DNA from: Saccharothrix tamanrassetensis
Lineage (GTDB): Bacteria; Actinomycetota; Actinomycetes; Mycobacteriales; Pseudonocardiaceae
Assembly: GCF_014203665.1 (NCBI RefSeq)
Contig: NZ_JACHJN010000004.1
Location: 186,001-250,000 of the forward strand
DNA: 64,000 nucleotides
Direction of reading: 5' to 3'
The notes under the pieces were generated by a model. That model did no database searches. It was not told the origin of the DNA and saw nothing but the letters and a program-made list of their open reading frames with translations. The stretch's first letter is position 1. The number at the start of each line of letters is the position of its first letter. Both the position numbers and the translations under genes were made by a program. This document shows positions 62,189 to 64,000 of this stretch, piece by piece.

Positions 62189-63820
62189 ATGGATAACACG
62201 GCTGCGCTCGCCGACGAACTGCTCGACCTGATGTCCCGGCGTGAGCCGCTGGGCGCGACCGTGTTCGGTCTGCCCGGTTATGACCACCTGCTCTCCGATC
62301 AGCGCCCGGAAGCCGAGGAATCGGCACGCGCCGCCGCCGTGCGGATCGCCGAACGCGCGCGGGCACTGCCCGACGACGACGATCCGGTGACCCGCGCCGT
62401 GATCGTCCAGCAGGCCGAAACGACGGTGGACCTGCTCGACGCGCGTGCCGTCGAGTACACGATCACCGATTCGTTCTTCTCGCACGCCGGCGAACTGCTC
62501 AACGTCCTGCCGATGACCGTGATCACCAACGAGGAGCAGGAGCGGGCCTACCTGTCCCGGCTGGCCGCGATCCCGGAACTGCTGCGCACGGTCGCCGCGC
62601 GGCACGTCGCGGGTTCCCGGGCGGGTCGCACGCCGGTGCAGCACCTGCTGGACGCGTCCCTCGCGTACCTGGACCGGTACCTGGCCGCCGACGAGGACCC
62701 GTTCGCACGTCCGCGGGGCGGCGAGGCGTTCACCGCCGAACGGGACCGGCTGATCGCCGAGGAGGTGCGGCCGGCGTTCGCCGCGTACCGCACCGCCGTC
62801 GCGGGCCTGAGCGGCCGTCCCGCGGACAAAGCCGGCCTGTGCTGGCTTCCGGGCGGGAAAGCCGTCTACGCGGGCCTGGCGCGCGCTCAGACCTCCACCG
62901 ACCGGTCTCCCGAGGAGCTGCACCGGACCGGGCTGGACATCATGGCGTCGTTGGCCGCCGAGTACGCCGAGTTGGGCGAACGGGTCTTCGGCACGCGGGA
63001 GACCGCGGAGGTCTTCGAACGGATGCGGGACGACCCGGCGCTGCGCTGGAAGTCCGAGGACGAGCTGATCTCCGCCGCGCGCGAGGCCGTGGCGCGGGCC
63101 GAGGAGGCCGCGCCGCGGTGGTTCGGCCGGGTGCCGGACAAGCGGTGCGAGGTCGAGCCGGTGCCCGCCGCCGACGCGCCGGGCGCACCCACCGCGTACT
63201 ACGCGCCGCCGGCCATGGACGGCACGCGACCGGGCACGTACTACGCCAACACGCACCGGGTGGAGGAGCGGTTCCGGTACCAGGCCGAGGCGATCGCGTT
63301 CCACGAGGCCGTGCCGGGGCACCACTTCCAGATCGTGCTGGCGCAGGAGCTGACCGGGCTGCCGATGCTGCGCCGGGTCGCCACGGTCACCGGCTACCTG
63401 GAGGGCTGGGGCCTGTACTGCGAGCGGCTGGCCGACGAGATGGGGCTGTACTCGGACGACGTGGCACGGCTGGGCATGTTGGCCATGGACTCGCTGCGGG
63501 CGGGGCGGCTGGTGGTGGACACCGGGCTGCACGCGCACGGCTGGAGCCGCGAGCGGGCCGTCGCGTACCTGCGGGAGAACACGCCGTTGGCGCAGGTGGA
63601 GATCGAGTCCGAGGTGGACCGCTACATCGCCGCGCCCGGCCAGGCGCTGGCGTACATGGTGGGGCGCCTGGAGATCCAGCGCGTGCGGGTCGAGGCGGAG
63701 CGGGCGCTGGGCGATCGGTTCGACATCCGGGCGTTCCACGACGTGGTGATCGGCGGCGGACCGCTGCCGCTGGCCGTGCTGGACGAGGTCGTGCGGGACT
63801 GGGTGGCGTCCCGGAGGTGA
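62189..63820 (+). CDS. DUF885 family protein, long form
   Basis: A 543-residue soluble protein of the full-length DUF885 type. The signature HEAVPGHHFQ lies near residue 372. A conserved GYLEGWGLYCERLADEMG follows about 40 residues later, which could provide a further metal ligand. There is no signal peptide. Related proteins are annotated as putative zinc-dependent peptidases with no confirmed substrate. It differs from the 412-residue DUF885 protein at 24294, so the window carries two diverged members. A hairpin terminator follows. Confidence 0.9.
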   Translation: MDNTAALADELLDLMSRREPLGATVFGLPGYDHLLSDQRPEAEESARAAAVRIAERARALPDDDDPVTRAVIVQQAETTVDLLDARAVEYTITDSFFSHAGELLNVLPMTVITNEEQERAYLSRLAAIPELLRTVAARHVAGSRAGRTPVQHLLDASLAYLDRYLAADEDPFARPRGGEAFTAERDRLIAEEVRPAFAAYRTAVAGLSGRPADKAGLCWLPGGKAVYAGLARAQTSTDRSPEELHRTGLDIMASLAAEYAELGERVFGTRETAEVFERMRDDPALRWKSEDELISAAREAVARAEEAAPRWFGRVPDKRCEVEPVPAADAPGAPTAYYAPPAMDGTRPGTYYANTHRVEERFRYQAEAIAFHEAVPGHHFQIVLAQELTGLPMLRRVATVTGYLEGWGLYCERLADEMGLYSDDVARLGMLAMDSLRAGRLVVDTGLHAHGWSRERAVAYLRENTPLAQVEIESEVDRYIAAPGQALAYMVGRLEIQRVRVEAERALGDRFDIRAFHDVVIGGGPLPLAVLDEVVRDWVASRR

Positions 63821-63830
63821 CGGAGGCGGT

Positions 63831-63855
63831 CGGGGACCGGGTCTGCCGGTCCCCG
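63831..63855 (+). terminator. Terminator after the long DUF885 gene
   Basis: A perfect 10-bp stem (63831-63840 with 63846-63855) around the loop GTCTG lies 10 bp past the stop. From 63856 to the window end no gene is supported; the last 40 bases are AT-richer and may hold a promoter of a gene outside the window. Confidence 0.7.
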
Positions 63856-64000
63856 CCGCGACCCCGGGCGCGGTCCGGTGGGTACGCCGAACTGTGCGCC
63901 GAACAGCGCACCGGCAGCCGCCGGATCGGGCACCGGGCAGCCGGTGGCGTCCGGTCCGGACATTGGATGCTCCTATGGGTGAAAAACTGCCCTATTGGAG

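Noticed and set aside
63622-63963. Minus-strand open frame of 113 codons at the window end
   Set aside because: It lies mostly antisense to the end of the well-supported DUF885 gene, has shadow-like composition and no convincing ribosome-binding site or domain.

Overview
The window is high-GC actinobacterial chromosome, most likely from the order Pseudonocardiales (Saccharothrix, Lentzea or Actinosynnema-like). The evidence is uniformly GC-rich coding sequence with many GTG starts, a mycothiol enzyme (mca), a mycobacterial-type short-chain cis-prenyl transferase, GuaB1, LigB and a class II fructose bisphosphatase. No rRNA, tRNA, CRISPR array, transposase or prophage gene was recognised. From memory of the Mycobacterium tuberculosis H37Rv map, the window follows Rv1110 back to Rv1074c in conserved order and relative strand: ispH, an Rv1109c-like gene, xseA, xseB, glpX, fumC, phoH2, uppS, hlyIII, a DUF255 gene, Rv1083-like, mca, DUF4307, greA, metB, an RDD protein, cbs, an SGNH hydrolase and fadA. 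Genes that interrupt this backbone are the likely accessory gains.

Layout. 0-9.5 kb: DNA repair and isoprenoid genes (sbcC, sbcD, rmuC, ispH, xseA, xseB). 9.5-22.5 kb: glpX, a secreted S1 protease, two tandem L,D-transpeptidase-fold proteins, a flavin reductase, fumC, an EamA exporter with a divergent MocR regulator, ligB, guaB1 and a DrrAB-like ABC pair. 22.5-31.7 kb: phoH2, a DUF885 protein, a four-gene cluster of small secreted rodlin/chaplin-like proteins, a cis-prenyl transferase, hemolysin III, an unusual M1 peptidase with an in-frame minisatellite and a ribbon-helix-helix-like protein. 31.8-43.7 kb: DUF255 protein, then an inserted two-gene cassette (metallophosphatase plus a 1297-residue trypsin/STAND NTPase/beta-propeller protein), then mca, greA, an AsnC regulator and hppD. 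43.7-51.8 kb: sulfur amino acid genes (metB, cbs), RDD protein, SGNH hydrolase, thiolase, an 890-bp repeat-rich region and a Bax-inhibitor-1 family protein. 52-55.4 kb: a SpaA-type surface protein translationally coupled to a class E/F-like sortase, then a polysaccharide deacetylase-like protein. 55.5-59.8 kb: pqqA-C-D-E-B with a divergent secreted PQQ-dependent sugar dehydrogenase. 59.9-64 kb: a NarL/LiaR-type two-component pair and a second DUF885 protein.

The genes form several working units. SbcCD, RmuC, ExoVII and LigB are DNA-processing enzymes. PQQ synthesis supplies the cofactor of the neighbouring exported dehydrogenase. Cbs and MetB handle transsulfuration. The AsnC regulator sits head-to-head with hppD. 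The strongest candidate for an undercharacterised system is the metallophosphatase plus trypsin-STAND-propeller cassette at 33838-38493, which splits a block that is contiguous in mycobacteria and has the domain architecture of NTP-dependent conflict or defence proteins. Other notable structures are minisatellites at 3'-ends of genes, a 145-bp nested inverted repeat at 50401-50545, and a fossil kinase C-terminus in front of the response regulator at 61483.
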